This document shows positions 1 through 10,715 of a stretch of 64,000 nucleotides of DNA, in pieces. The stretch spans positions 22,103,001-22,167,000 of the forward strand of contig CM040088.1 of NCBI GenBank assembly GCA_022496805.1. Reading direction: 5' to 3'. The stretch comes from Pohlia nutans. Its lineage: Eukaryota > Streptophyta > Bryopsida > Bryales > Mniaceae. A program made the position numbers and the translations under genes. The notes below the pieces were generated by a model, which made no database searches, was not told where the DNA came from, and saw only the letters and a program-made list of their open reading frames with translations. The first letter of the stretch is position 1. The number at the start of each line of letters is the position of its first letter.

Positions 1-439
1 CCTAAAAGATAACCAAGGATGAAGTGGGCTTTTCAAAACATTCATCATCCACTGTAATGAATGGATTAGAGGTTTGAGGTGGTAATGAAAAATCACAATT
101 TCTTGTTTGAGCTTCGAGTGCAGGGAAACAAGCAACTACGATTTTGTTGTCTAGTACTTCAAAGGAACCTTTCTGAAAACTCTTCCTGTCTGTACTCAGT
201 AAAGAAAATTGAGTACAAGCACAACCTTTTAATTGCTTTTGTACAACATGTAGAATTGATCGGTCCCGCTATGATAATATGATAACACCAAATTTAAATG
301 GTTCTGAAGGGGGCTATGGGGGTCCATACCAACGTAGTGACCACCAAAGATTGCTCCAGTATACTTTGATTGATCTGAACTGACAGAATGTAAGATGGAG
401 CGCATGCCACCACGTGCAGTTGAACCCGATGTAAGTTAA

Positions 440-959
440 CCCCTAAGTGCCCAAGGGTTTTCTTGAAATGCTAGATGTGTTATAATGTCCATCTTACTCA
501 ACTTTTATGAGCTTCAGTTTTTAAACATATGTAGAGCACAACAGTAATGGTTAAATTTTGGAAAAATGTTATGAATTTTTTAATAACTAATTAATAAGAA
601 TTTTCTTTGAAAATTCATAAAAAAATACATGTTTAGTCATTTTGATTTGGAATCAAGTATGATAGGTCAAAAACATTGGTTTTTTATGGTGGTTACTTTG
701 TTCATATTAGAACTAATCTTATTTGATAGAAAACCTAAAGATTCCTGTCACTTTGAGGGTTTTAGAGGAAAATCAATAAATGTTTTTTTTCAGATTTTCT
801 TTTTGGAAAAGTTGCTCAGTTTCAATATCTACAAGGAAAGAAAATGACGCTCAAAAATTGTTATTTTTGCAAAAGTTATGGATGTTTAAAGTGGGTTGAA
901 CTTTTTTTAAACTATGAAATTTTGGATCGACCAAATATGGTCGATTAGGCAGTTAGGGG
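440..959. mobile_element. TTAA-flanked piggyBac-like element, 520 bp
   Basis: TTAA at 436-439 is followed by CCCCTAAGTGCCCAAGGG. The right end reads GGCAGTTAGGGG followed by TTAA at 960-963. TTAA duplication with ends starting CCC is the piggyBac signature. No transposase frame is present, so it would be non-autonomous. Assignment to the superfamily is inference. Confidence 0.55.
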
Positions 960-1098
960 TTAAGCCTCAACTATCAAGTAGTGCAATTTTCTCTATGTAT
1001 CCTACCAAGAAGCCAAGGGTTGTTTTCAACTATTTATTCGACATTATTTTTTACTCTTCAGTATGGAAAGGAGTGTAAAAAGCAACCACTTTTTTTTT

Positions 1099-1520
1099 GG
1101 TAGTAAGGTGAGTGGGCCATAAACCGATGGCGACCATAAACATAATCCTATAATTATTTCATGAAAGACACTTCACTGTGCCAAAAACCAACAATCACTA
1201 ATGTAGTTTAGTGATTGTTGACTTTGAATGACTACCTGGACTCACCTCATTTGTGGTAAGTTTGTGTATTCTAAGGTTTTTTATGATCCTTCACGACAGA
1301 TTCAGCCCAAGTCTATTGCCACAGATAGGCAACCTAGACCTTGAACTTCAAAAATTCATCACTTATTCGATATAGCTTCAAAAATTATGATTCAACTTGG
1401 AGTAGATTTAGAATCAGTTCGTTAATTCATTCAAACTACCACATTGCACTTCAGATTACTATAAATAGTCACAGTCAGCTTAAAGTGTCGGTTTGTGACC
1501 CACTCACCTTAGTAGTAAAA
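1099..1520. repeat. Inverted repeat, possible small DNA element
   Basis: A GGTAGTAAGGTGAGTGGG block at 1099-1126 recurs in inverted form at 1489-1520 (CCCACTCACCTTAGTAG) with few mismatches. The 360 bp between have no coding signal. I could not identify a target duplication, so the boundaries are approximate. Confidence 0.4.
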
Positions 1521-1707
1521 GCCAGAGGCTTACCCCTACACGTTCTTTCTGAATTCTGACCCTGACGTTGCACTTGTCTCTGACATCTCTGAAAGTCTGT
1601 CTGCATCCCAGGGTTGTTCAACTTCAAACAGTACTGCACCTGTGGGATCAAGTGCCTTCTCAACTACATTATATCTTACCCATGTTCATACAACTCTGAC
1701 AAGTTAA

Positions 1708-2102
1708 CCCTTGAACGTCCAAGCAAGCCCCGTAGGCTTTTTATGAAAGAATAATCTAGAGAATAAGTAGTTTTCCTCAACCAAAACAAGCGAGGATTGG
1801 TGCGTTGGAAAGCTACTAAAATCGGGAGTTAGATTCTTGACTTGGGAGATTGTGGAATCATCTTCAAACAATCAAAGTAACCAATTTGAACAGGAGTTGA
1901 GGTTGGGCAACTGAGGTCGTTTTTAAAAAGTGTCGCACTGCAACAGTGCCGCACTGCAACAGTGCCGCACTGCAACAGTGCCGCACTGCAACAGTGCCGC
2001 ACTGCAACAGTGCCGGTGACCAGCAGAGCCGCTTTTTTTTCTTTTTCTTTTTTTCCAAAAAATTTAGATACCTTCCGGCTGCCCCGCCCAGGCCCTCATG
2101 GG
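1708..2102. mobile_element. TTAA-flanked element carrying a minisatellite
   Basis: TTAA (1704-1707) then CCCTTGAACGTCC at the left; GGG then TTAA (2103-2106) at the right. The left part (AAGCCCC.GTAGGCTTT...) matches the start of the element at 24042-24572, so these are two members of one family. The interior holds the 16-bp tandem array at 1934-2014 and a T-rich tract. Confidence 0.5.
1934..2014. repeat. Five copies of a palindromic 16-bp unit
   Basis: The unit CGCACTGCAACAGTGC is repeated five times head to tail without error. Each unit is itself a near-palindrome (GCACTG-CAA-CAGTGC). It is far more GC-rich than its surroundings. It lies inside the TTAA-flanked element 1708-2102. Confidence 0.9.
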
Positions 2103-2338
2103 TTAACATCAGGATGTTGATGTCATACCATACGTCATTGAGGCTTCCTGCTTACACTGGTGATATAATCTGCTATAGAGTTCATCTCTCACACAATGAG
2201 ATGTGCTTTACTGAATTATCGATTGCTTCATCTAGTAGCTGCACTGGTCCGTGTTTTTTTTCCTTCACTTCGTGAGTTGGTGTGTGATAGGATCCTGAAG
2301 ATCAATTTGGGAAGTGTCGGTGTTTGCGTTTTTTTCCA

Positions 2339-5300
2339 ATGGCAGAAGACTCGAAGGAGGAATGCAGGAAGTTGCATGCGGTCATAGTGCCGTTTCCAGC
2401 GCAAGGGCATATCAATCCAATGCTGCAGCTCGCGCGCCAGCTCGTTACAGTTCATGGCTTCAGAGTCACTTTTGTGAACACCACTCAGAACCTGCATAAT
2501 CGCTGCATCAAATCCTCGCAAACTGCCACAACCAGGTGATGATCGAGCTCCTTCAATGTATCCTCCAAATCCAATTTTGTGTAATCATTCTCGGTTGCTT
2601 ATGTACTAAGTTAGAGGATACTATTTGCTTCAGTTTAAGCATTTTAACACATGTAGGAGTACGATTTCTGGGACACTTTTAAGCATTTTAACACATGTAG
2701 GAGTACGATTTTTGGGACACTTTTAAGCATTTTAACATATGTAGGAGTACGATTTTTGGAAGATCAGTATAGAGCTGTGGAGAGATCGCTTTTGGGTACA
2801 AGAGCCAGATCAAACTTTTATGCAACTTCAAAGTAGAAGGTTGTAAATCACTATGTATAGTAGACAACCCCATTTAAAGATTAATAACCATATACATTTA
2901 GCTATCAACCAAGTGTATTATTAAATATGTGGTTGGTAATATGGGTCAGTGTAGGTGGTGAAATTATGTTTCTAATGGTTTTAGTATCCACTACCCCAGG
3001 TCTTGACTAATAACTGTATTTACGGGTGCTTTAGACACGAACAAAACTTTGGTCAAGAATGGAGCTTGAAGGCCCGTAGATTGGTTCAACTTCAAAATTG
3101 GGAAACAGAAAACTCACCTCTATTGGCGTAGGGTTGTGTTTTGGTTTGGCTCAAGATGTATCAACTCTCTTGAGCTAGGAACCATGTTTGAAGCAAAGAT
3201 CAATGGAAATACTGAGCAGCGTCTTCTGGAGTCAAAGTCTAAATTGCTCCTGAGTCTGCTGTTAGAAAGGATAACATCATGCTTAGAGCCTGTTTCCACT
3301 GGAGCCTGGAGGGGTCCAGGTCTGGACTTCCAGGCTCCATTACCCCTAAAGGACCATAAGGCCACCAGGTGGCTCCTGTTTTTTTCAGTGATTTTGAGTC
3401 GGTTTTATGTAGATTCCTTTTTGTTAATTTTATTTTTATTTTTAATTCAACATATGTAATATTCTTCACTGATTCTAGTGATATAAAATTTGGTCCCATT
3501 CAAATTATAATTTTCACAATATGATTGTTTAAACTTGTCATTTTAAAACTATGAATCCTTGGTCCTTTAGGGGTTAACGCAAAACTTGAACTGCAGACCT
3601 GGAGGTACGGAACTGGAGGTACTGATACTTTCTAAAATGTACCTACTGGAAGGATTTACGGAATTTTTCGACCTGCTGCCCGTAGGAGCCCTCCAGTTCC
3701 AGTTTCCAATGCTATGTAAACTATGAGTCATACTAATGGTAGGAGGGCGAGCAAGGTGTTGATATGAGCTAATCCGGGCTGGGGAATGAAATGCACATAA
3801 CAGGTGGGACTCGGGAATAAAGTTTGTGGTGCTTCCAGACGCACCGGCCGTGTTCCAAATGTCGAATACTGTTGAGCTGGAGCAGTTTCTGAAAGCATTG
3901 AAGGACATGGGGCCCAAATTTGAGGCCCAGTTTGAGGAGCTCCTGGCAGAGTCGCCCATCACGTGCTTGATCCGGGACTACATTATGTCATGCGTGCACA
4001 AGTCAGCCAGAAAGTACGGCATTCCAGTGGCAGCTTTGGCCACCATGTCTGCAGTGGCCACCCACTGCTGCTTCCATTACCAGAGCTTTATCAGCCAAGG
4101 CCTGCTCCCCTTGCCAGCTCCCCCAGCTGGCGAGAATGAGAGTAAATCACAGGGTAGCAGTAATACATGGTTGGACCATATGCAAACATTCCCCAAGCCG
4201 CCTCGGAGTGCAGCCGAAGATGCAGCGCTGAAGCGAATCGTTGGCCACGTCGTTGCTGGTTTGTCACCGAACCTCACGGTTGCCGAGCTTCCCTCCAGCT
4301 TCTTAACCCACAGCCAGATGCCAAATCTTGTCCAATCCATGCGTTCCTTGTATAATGAGCTTCTCCCTGATTGCCACTGCCTGCTTCTCAACACCTTCCA
4401 TGAGCTGGAATCGGCAGTCCTTCATGGTATGGACGAAAACCCTGTTATTCTGCCAGTTGGTCCCCTTGTTTTCCTCAACCGGGAAGGCCCTGCAGGCTTG
4501 CAACAGGTGAGTCTTTGACTTGATTTGTTCAAGAATGGTTATGTTTGATTTTTACAACTAATCTGGTAGTCCATTCCAAACTGATTGCTACATTTGTTAG
4601 CGATGTTATCCCCTAAACGTCGGGCCTATGACCATGGAATCTTGCTTTTCCTGTCACACTCACTTTTGGCACTATAAATAAGATAAGAATTCAACTTTAT
4701 ATTTTTTAGTAGATGAAGCCATGTGTCTATGAACTTTTCATAAATTTTGGTGAAGATTTGAAATTACTATGATTTTTTGAAGTGATTGTAAAGAAAATTT
4801 ATATCAATTACAAAATGTACTCAGAACTTCCGAATTTTTTTACCTAAGGTGTAAATTACAATGAAGAATAGTACAAGAAATGAAAATCATCTGTGTATCT
4901 AAATTTAGAATAATATCCATTGAACTTGTAACTTTAATAAAACACTCAATTCTTAGAGTTTTCCAAGAATTCAAAATGGAGTTGAAACTAGACTTGGTAA
5001 GCTTCATTTTGTTAGTTAAGCTCAAATGCAATAGAACTCATTTTCACGGCCCAAATTTAGTTTAAGCAAGAAAAAACAAAAAGATACACTACATGGTGAA
5101 CCGTTTTTACTACTCTTTATGTAGTTAGGACCCCATGTAAAATCCAAAGATAGCTTAAATGACCTTAATTTAACTTGAAGAGGTAGCATGACCAACAAAG
5201 AGCCTTCTTGAAAAGAATTTGATGAAAAACCCTTCGTCTACTCTGTGATACTTCAGTTCACTTTGGATGAGTTACATGCATATGTCAATATATGGCTGCA

Positions 5301-6994
5301 ACGACGTTTTAGTGTTAAGGGAGTACACCAATTATTGCCATTACTGTGGGTCACAGAATTAGTGTGAGATTTCCTACCAAGTTCTCAATTAGAGTGAGAC
5401 TTTACACACAATCCTCACTACTCACTCTGCGAATTCTCAATTACTGTCACACTTTGTTCTAATACCACAATTACTGTGACTCACAGTAATGGCAATAATT
5501 GGTGTAGCAATAAGAACTCTAAATGTTGCTTGACAAGCTGTAAATGTTCCTAAATGTTCCTTGACAAGCTGTAACGTTGCTTGAGTTACTCCCCAACGTT
5601 GCTAACAAACGTAGCAACTGCCAGATCAGAGCGACTGAAGTCAATAAGAAATTGAAAGTCATGGTCGTCTTCAGGGCTGTAAAGTTGACCTCTTCACCGA
5701 CTCACTTGTCTGCAGCGAAATTCTTTTGGGCTAATTATCACCAAATTGCTACATAAAATTTCGGCTGACTAATTAGTACAAAGATTTTTTCCAAAAATAA
5801 GAAGGAATAATAGCCAGATTCCCTACATGATGTGTAGCCTCTATAACACCTAAGTAGCACATGTATATTTACCTATATATTAGTATGACAAGAGCATCCA
5901 AGGAGCATGGATTGCGCATCAAAAAGTAGCGAAAATGCTAAGAAAATCAACTCTGTGTGGCTCTGTGTGGCAGGAAAAGGAGCCTGTACTGGGTGATGCT
6001 CTGTGTCCATTACGGGAAGAAGATCCGGCAACATTACAGTGGCTGGAAGGTCAGCAACCAGCGTCAGTAATGTACGTGTCGTTCGGCAGCCTGGCTACTG
6101 TACCAGTTGCGCAGCTGCTGGAGATTGCGCATGGGCTGGAGGCCAGTGAGCACCCGTTTCTGTGGGTCATCCGGGAAGACTTGGTGGACGGGGAGCAGGG
6201 CGAGTTCGCCGCCTTTTTGGCAGGTTTTCGAGAGGCCACCAAAGACAGGAGTTACATAGCGCCATGGGTGTCCCAGACAGCCGTGCTCTCGCACGCCGCA
6301 GTGGGAGCGTTTCTCACGCATTGTGGATGGAATTCCACGCTGGAGAGCATCTCCGCTGGAGTACCCCTGGTCGCGTTGCCAGTCTTCGCTGAGCAGGGGG
6401 TGAATGCATTCTATGTCACGCAGGTCAGTGATTTTCTTTTTATCAGGAGCAGTGATTTTATTTTATTTTTTTGTCAAGAGACAGTTTAACATTTTTGCTA
6501 CTTTTCCATGGCTTGGAGAGCAATCCAGGCTCCTTGGATGCTCTTTTCATATTAACATATAGGTAATATCAGGGTAATACACATGTGCTACCTACTCAGG
6601 CAATACCTAGGTTTAAAGAGGCTACACATCGTAGAAAAGCTGGCTATTATTCTTTTCTTTTCTTTTTCAAAATTCCTTTGTATCAATTAGTCAGCCAAAT
6701 TTTATGTAGCAATTTGGCTAAAATTGAATCACTGTGCAGGTTTGGGGCAATGGGGTGCGGCTGGAGCGTGACGAGCAGGCTGAGGTGGTGACGAGACAGG
6801 AGGTGGAGAGCAAGGTGAGAAGTGTGCTGGCTGTCGATGCAAATGTGAAGACCAGAGCTCGAGAGTTGCAATCGGCAGCACGGAAGGCTGTCTTGCCTGG
6901 AGGATCCTCCCAGCGAGCCATGGCCGAGTTTGTGGAGCGGATTGTGGCTTGTTCTCGTGAATCTGCCCTTGTGAAATCTGCAGAAATCATGTAG
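2339..6994 (+). CDS. Family-1 UDP-glycosyltransferase, 4 exons
   Basis: Transfers a sugar from a UDP-sugar to a small acceptor in the cytosol; the acceptor cannot be predicted. Exons 2339-2535, 3804-4506, 5974-6423 and 6740-6994 join in frame to 534 residues, a little over the usual 450-500. The start is the ATG beginning MAEDSKEE, giving the expected short lead into [11 protein letters not shown], with the catalytic His at about residue 24. The plant PSPG box runs from Trp398 ([10 protein letters not shown]) through [10 protein letters not shown] to a final EQ near 441; a last Gln usually goes with UDP-glucose. Intron 1 holds a 44-bp tandem repeat and a TTAA element; intron 2 holds two small elements; intron 3 is entirely an H1 hAT-like element, with splice sites in the duplicated target. 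The frame is intact throughout, so I see no sign of a pseudogene. Confidence 0.93.
2636..2760 (+). repeat. 44-bp direct tandem repeat, nearly three copies
   Basis: Successive copies begin at 2636, 2680 and 2724 with TAAGCATTTTAACACATGTA and run through GGAGTACGATTT.TGGGACAC. It lies in UGT intron 1. Differences between copies are one or two bases, so the duplication is fairly recent. Confidence 0.9.
3343..3573. mobile_element. TTAA-type element, family P1, in UGT intron 1
   Basis: Left end TTA-CCCCTAAAGGACCATAAG; right end CTTGGTCCTTTAGGGG-TTAA (3574-3577). The interior (TTCACTGATTCTAGTGATATAAAATTTGG) matches copies at 45825-46663 and 52139-52368. The left TTAA has lost one A. Length 231 bp, no coding capacity. 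Confidence 0.65.
5326..5504. mobile_element. TA-flanked palindromic MITE, 179 bp, in UGT intron 2
   Basis: TA then CACCAATTATTGCCATTACT at the left, with the exact inverted copy ending in TA at 5505-5506 at the right. TA target duplication and near-perfect inverted ends fit a Tc1/mariner (Stowaway-like) MITE. Confidence 0.65.
5713..5970 (-). mobile_element. H1 hAT-like element at the 3' end of UGT intron 2
   Basis: In reverse orientation this carries the H1 landmarks GCTAATTATCACCAAATTGC, TACAAAGATTTTTT, GGAATAATAGCCAG, CCTATATATTAGTATGA and GAGCATCCAAGGAGC. It ends a few bases before the acceptor of UGT exon 3 (5974). The sequence CTTGTCTGCAG just before it (5705-5715) would itself be a usable acceptor, so the element may have displaced the original splice site. 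Confidence 0.6.
6424..6739 (+). mobile_element. H1 hAT-like element that forms the whole of UGT intron 3
   Basis: The intron starts GT-CAGTGATTTTC and ends AATCACTG-TGCAG, so the hAT-type ends CAGTG/CACTG sit just inside the splice sites. GCAGGT occurs immediately before the left end and again at the right end. The donor GT comes from the first copy and the acceptor AG from the second. The interior matches H1 copies at 29089-29392 and 52748-53048. A second CAGTGATTTTA about 24 bp in is a partial duplication of the left end. Confidence 0.75.
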
Positions 6995-7261
6995 AAATCT
7001 GCAGAAATCTGCAGAAATTTGACTTGGTTTAGTTTCTGTTGTGCTGCATATTAACATTCTTGAGAACGACTCCCTTGTAGATTCTTTTTCTTGAGCTCAA
7101 CATTACAAATCAGTGAAATTTTTGCCAATATTCTCTGTTTTTCACTCATGCACTTTATTGCGTTCTCATCGATTTAGTGCTTTTATTATTGTCTTTCTCA
7201 TTAATTTAGTGTGTTTCCAAGTCTTTTCTTAGAGCATCCACACCCTTCTCCCTTCAATTCA

Positions 7262-7430
7262 CAGGGAACCTTGACTGATTCACTGCCAAGTAAATGGTAC
7301 AAAAATGATGGTGAATTTGTGGTGAACACTTGCTAAATTGAGCAACCACTTCAATTTAGCAAGTGTTCACCACGAATTCACCATCATTTTTGTACCATTT
7401 ACTACCTGGTGAATGTGTCAAGGTGCCCTG
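7262..7430. repeat. Palindromic element with 52-bp hairpin arms
   Basis: Arms 7290-7341 and 7351-7402 are complementary at 51 of 52 positions around a 9-base loop. The outer parts (CAGGGAACCTTGAC / GTCAAGGTGCCCTG) continue the symmetry. A degenerate half copy occurs at about 32350-32425 in SCO1 intron 1. The ends fit a hAT-like palindromic MITE; transcribed, it would form a very stable hairpin. Confidence 0.7.
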
Positions 7431-7508
7431 TGATTCACTCCTTGATCACTATCATCTCATCCAAAATTTAGTGTTAGAAGCTATCGTCTCCACTCCCTTG
7501 AACCGCTA

Positions 7509-9136
7509 CAGTGACTGCCAAAACTGAGTACGAACACAGCTTACTGAAATTTAACAAACAATGTAGGGAAATTGGATGCGTCAAAAATGAAACCATAAAT
7601 TGCATAGGATTACCATTGCAATCAGTCATACTTCCATGGGGATTGAGGTCTATTACACACATGTATGCATGTTAAAAAAAAAGTAAAGTGAAGTTCAGTC
7701 CAAAACTCAGTTTTGCTCACATTAGCTGGAACAAAGTTAAAAATTTGTCCACCTACCCTTAGCAACTATAACAGCTGCAATGCGCTTAAGCATGCTTTTA
7801 TACAAGTTCTTACACTCACTGGGAGTAATTGAAGCCCAACAATCCTCAACACGCTCCCACAATTCTAACATTCCTTTGGGAGGTCTCTCATATTGGTTGA
7901 GTCGACGTTTTAAAGTTGCCCACAAATGTTCGATCGGATTCAAGTCTGGAGATTGCGCCGGCCACTTCAAAAGAGTGAATTCTTGCGAATTCAGCCAACG
8001 GCGCACACTCTTGGATGTATGCTTTGGGTCATTATCCTGTTGAAAAATCAAATTGGCAGGATCTAGATTGTATGTATGCAGTGTATGAACCAGTTCTCGC
8101 TCTAAAATTTCTCTATACATGTACTGATCCATTCTTCCCTCAATCCTACACATCATACCAAGGCCACTCGGAGTCATGCAACCCCACATCATCACTCCCC
8201 CACCTCCAAAGTTGACAGTTTGTTGCACCATTCCAGCACTTCTACTCTGTCCATCACGAAACCAACACCAACTGCGACCATCAGAGTAAAATCGGTTGAT
8301 TTTTGTTTCATCAGAAAATACTACACAATCCCAATCATCATCAGTCCAATGGCAATGACGTCTAGCAAATTCTAATTGTCCTTTAATTTGAAGAAGTGTG
8401 AGCTTTGGTTTCTTTTGCTTCACTTCACATTTCAAACCTGCTTTTCGTAACATTCTCCTCACAGTACTATCACTCATACCAACATGAAGCTCCTCTCAAG
8501 TAATTTCCAACTTTGTGTGCAGTTTCTAAGCCACCTATAGTGATTTCTCTCACACAAGCCCTGCGATCAACTGCACTGTACACCTATGGCCTGCCACCAA
8601 AACTGCGATTCACATCACTCAACTCACTCAAATGTTGCTTACGAAATTGTGCAACCCAACTTTGGGATACTTGTAAGTCTCTAGCAACATTTCTAGTACT
8701 TTCACCCCTCCTCAACTTTTCTAAAGTAGCTTCTTCTATCTGCTTTCTATCAACAACAGAGAGAGACCTTAATGAAACCATTTTGCTCAATTTGCATACA
8801 TGATGTGCACTGAATAGGGACACAATTATAAATGTGAAGGCCAAGAACATGCCCATCCAAAAAAATAGACCCAGAAAACCACTTGTGCATGTCAAATTTG
8901 TAGCATTCACCGCGTAATCCAAGTGTGAGCATAACTGAGTTTTAGAGCTAATTTACTTTGATCTATATCTTTCTCAAATCATTTTGCATTGCTGGACTTG
9001 TAATTTGGTAGCCACATCATTTACTTGAATGTATACTTGTGCCGTCAACTGATTTGGCATTAAATGCAGTAAATTATAAAATATGAATGGCTAAAGGTAG
9101 ACTAAGCTATTTCGTACTCAGTTTTGACAGTCACTG
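7509..9136 (-). mobile_element. Tc1-type transposon (DD34E), 1,628 bp, near complete
   Basis: TA (7507-7508) then CAGTGACTGCCAAAACTGAG at the left; the inverted copy ends CTCAGTTTTGACAGTCACTG followed by TA (9137-9138) at the right. A second, inner repeat of the AAAACT(C/G)AGT core lies about 190 bp in from each end (7700-7727 and 8925-8949), the IR/DR layout of Sleeping Beauty-like Tc1 elements. Length, TA duplication and transposase type all agree. The transposase is interrupted, so this copy is not autonomous. Confidence 0.92.
7737..8781 (-). pseudogene. Tc1 transposase, one stop codon and one frameshift
   Basis: The protein would start at 8781 (MVSLRSLSVVDRK) with a paired helix-turn-helix region (ESTRNVARDLQVSQSWVAQF). 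An in-frame TAG lies at 8584-8586 just after FGGRP. A frame change follows at about 8493-8498, consistent with two missing bases. From 8477 to the stop at 7737 the DDE catalytic half is one open frame: FSDETKI with the first Asp, GGGGVMMWG, FQQDNDPKHTS with the second Asp, and SPDLNPIEHLW with the Glu. Exactly 34 residues separate the second Asp from the Glu, the DD34E spacing of Tc1. All three catalytic residues are intact. Damage is light, so activity ended recently or a different copy supplied the enzyme. Confidence 0.92.
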
Positions 9137-10174
9137 TATGTGTCCCTCTATACAGTCGTGAACCAATCATAATCACTATACGTGGGTAATTGTTATTGTC
9201 TATCAATCCATGATACCGAGCTCTTCCTTAAAATAGCTACAGGGACGCATTCAGATCACTATATTCCGTGGCTCTCTCTTGCCTTGAATTTTTAGCATTA
9301 AATACAAGCACTTTTCATTCAATTTTTAGAGAATCTCTTACTTTCAATGGTAGGGTGCAGATGCTCTTAGGTATTCTACTCTTATCAAGGGTGTGTAGTT
9401 TTTGTGTCACTCTCGTTGTCGTGTGGGACTTTAAACGAACAAATTTTTAATGTACGCCAGTCTCAAGAAGAGAACCTGGGGTTATGTATCTCTTTGTTTG
9501 TTACCAATTGGTGAAAGTTTTTCCAATATTCATAATCTTGTACGTACTTCACCCATGCACTTTATTGTGTTCACTCTAAAGATGGCTTTGATTTTTCAAA
9601 AGATTACGATTCCTCGAACGATTTCAGCCTGTGATGCCGATTCCCAAGAGTGAACAGTGGAGTTGCTAAAGAATGTTATGTTAGCCTTTCTCCATAAACA
9701 ATTTGCTACACTCATATCACCATATATTGTGGTCCACAGTATATATGAGAGACTTTACTAATAATTATTTTTTCAAAATATTGTCGTAAAATTCATCCAA
9801 ATCGGATGGAAATTTATTTAAATGGATGAATGAACCCACAACAATTATGCACCCACGATATATGATGATTTCAGTGTACTATGAATAGTAGAGAAAATAT
9901 AGCCTCTTTGTTGGTTTTAGGTAATCACATCTAAAATCATTCAAATAAACATTTGAAGATGGTTCTCATCGTTAGTTTTCTTATTGAATCATGTTGGCAA
10001 TTGGAAAAAATCCAGATTCGTCTTAGCATGTATTTTTGGGATACCATGTGACCAGATTATGAATTTCTTAAGGGTTGATCATAGGCTTATTCTAAATCGA
10101 CCCTAGGCTCTCTTGTTCAAAAGGTGTACATTTTAGTCAAGAATTTAGATGGATTAATTTTGTATTAGAGGAAA

Positions 10175-10365
10175 TTTTAGGCCTCCAAAGGGTTGCGAGT
10201 TTAACCAAATTGCCATGCAAAAAATTTTAAAAATTTAAATAAAATTTAAAATATCCAATCTAACGTGGCCAAAACTCGGCCACGGCATTTTAAAAAATAA
10301 TAATAATAATATTTTTTATTAATTTATTTGCATGGCAGTTTCAATAGCCTTTTGGAGGCCTCAAA
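10175..10365. mobile_element. Palindromic MITE with AGGCCTCCAAA ends
   Basis: Left end TTTTAGGCCTCCAAAGGG and right end CTTTTGGAGGCCTCAAAA are inverted copies. Inner sequence (TTGCCATGCAAA / TTTGCATGGCA) extends the symmetry. No coding capacity; superfamily unknown. Confidence 0.6.
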
Positions 10366-10715
10366 ATGCTTGTCATGGCAACAAGGTGGATTTTTGGTGT
10401 GTTTTCTTAGAATATACATTATGGACTAGGTGATGTAAAAGTAAAGCCTCGATATGATAAATAAAAGCGTGTTGAGCCACATAAGCAGTGAAGAATGTCA
10501 TTTCTATAATAAGGCTATATTTTCAAGTTATCAAACATAACCTTGATGTTTAGATTCCATTTGTTCGTGCTCAATCCATGAAAGATACTTTGTAGCTAAA
10601 CAATGACTAAATTATGAAACATAACCATGTTCTCTAGTTCCAATATTTGACTTCCACCTTAATAGAAATGAATTCTATTGAAGCTTCGGAAGGACATTAC
10701 ATAACATTTGTTTAA

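Larger units (their letters stand above)
1..2338. other. Intergenic DNA upstream of the UGT gene
   Basis: No coding region is supported here. Short open frames are AT-rich and have no recognisable domain. The stretch holds two TTAA-flanked elements (440-959 and 1708-2102), an inverted repeat (1099-1520) and a palindromic 16-bp tandem repeat (1934-2014). The promoter and 5' leader of the UGT gene must lie just before 2339, but I see no clear TATA element. Confidence 0.6.

Noticed and set aside
1864..2275. Frames on both strands over the 16-bp array
   Set aside because: The repeat length and T-tract keep frames open by chance; there is no start context or family.
3567..3962. 131-residue minus-strand frame opposite UGT exon 2
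   Set aside because: It is the antisense shadow of the UGT exon and its intron edge; composition is Ser/Arg-rich and it has no domain.
7230..9369. Possible larger element with TAGAGCATCCACACCC / GGGTGCAGATGCTCTTA ends enclosing the hairpin MITE and Tc1
   Set aside because: The ends are inver-ted but imperfect and the flanks show no target duplication, so chance or separate fragments are as likely.
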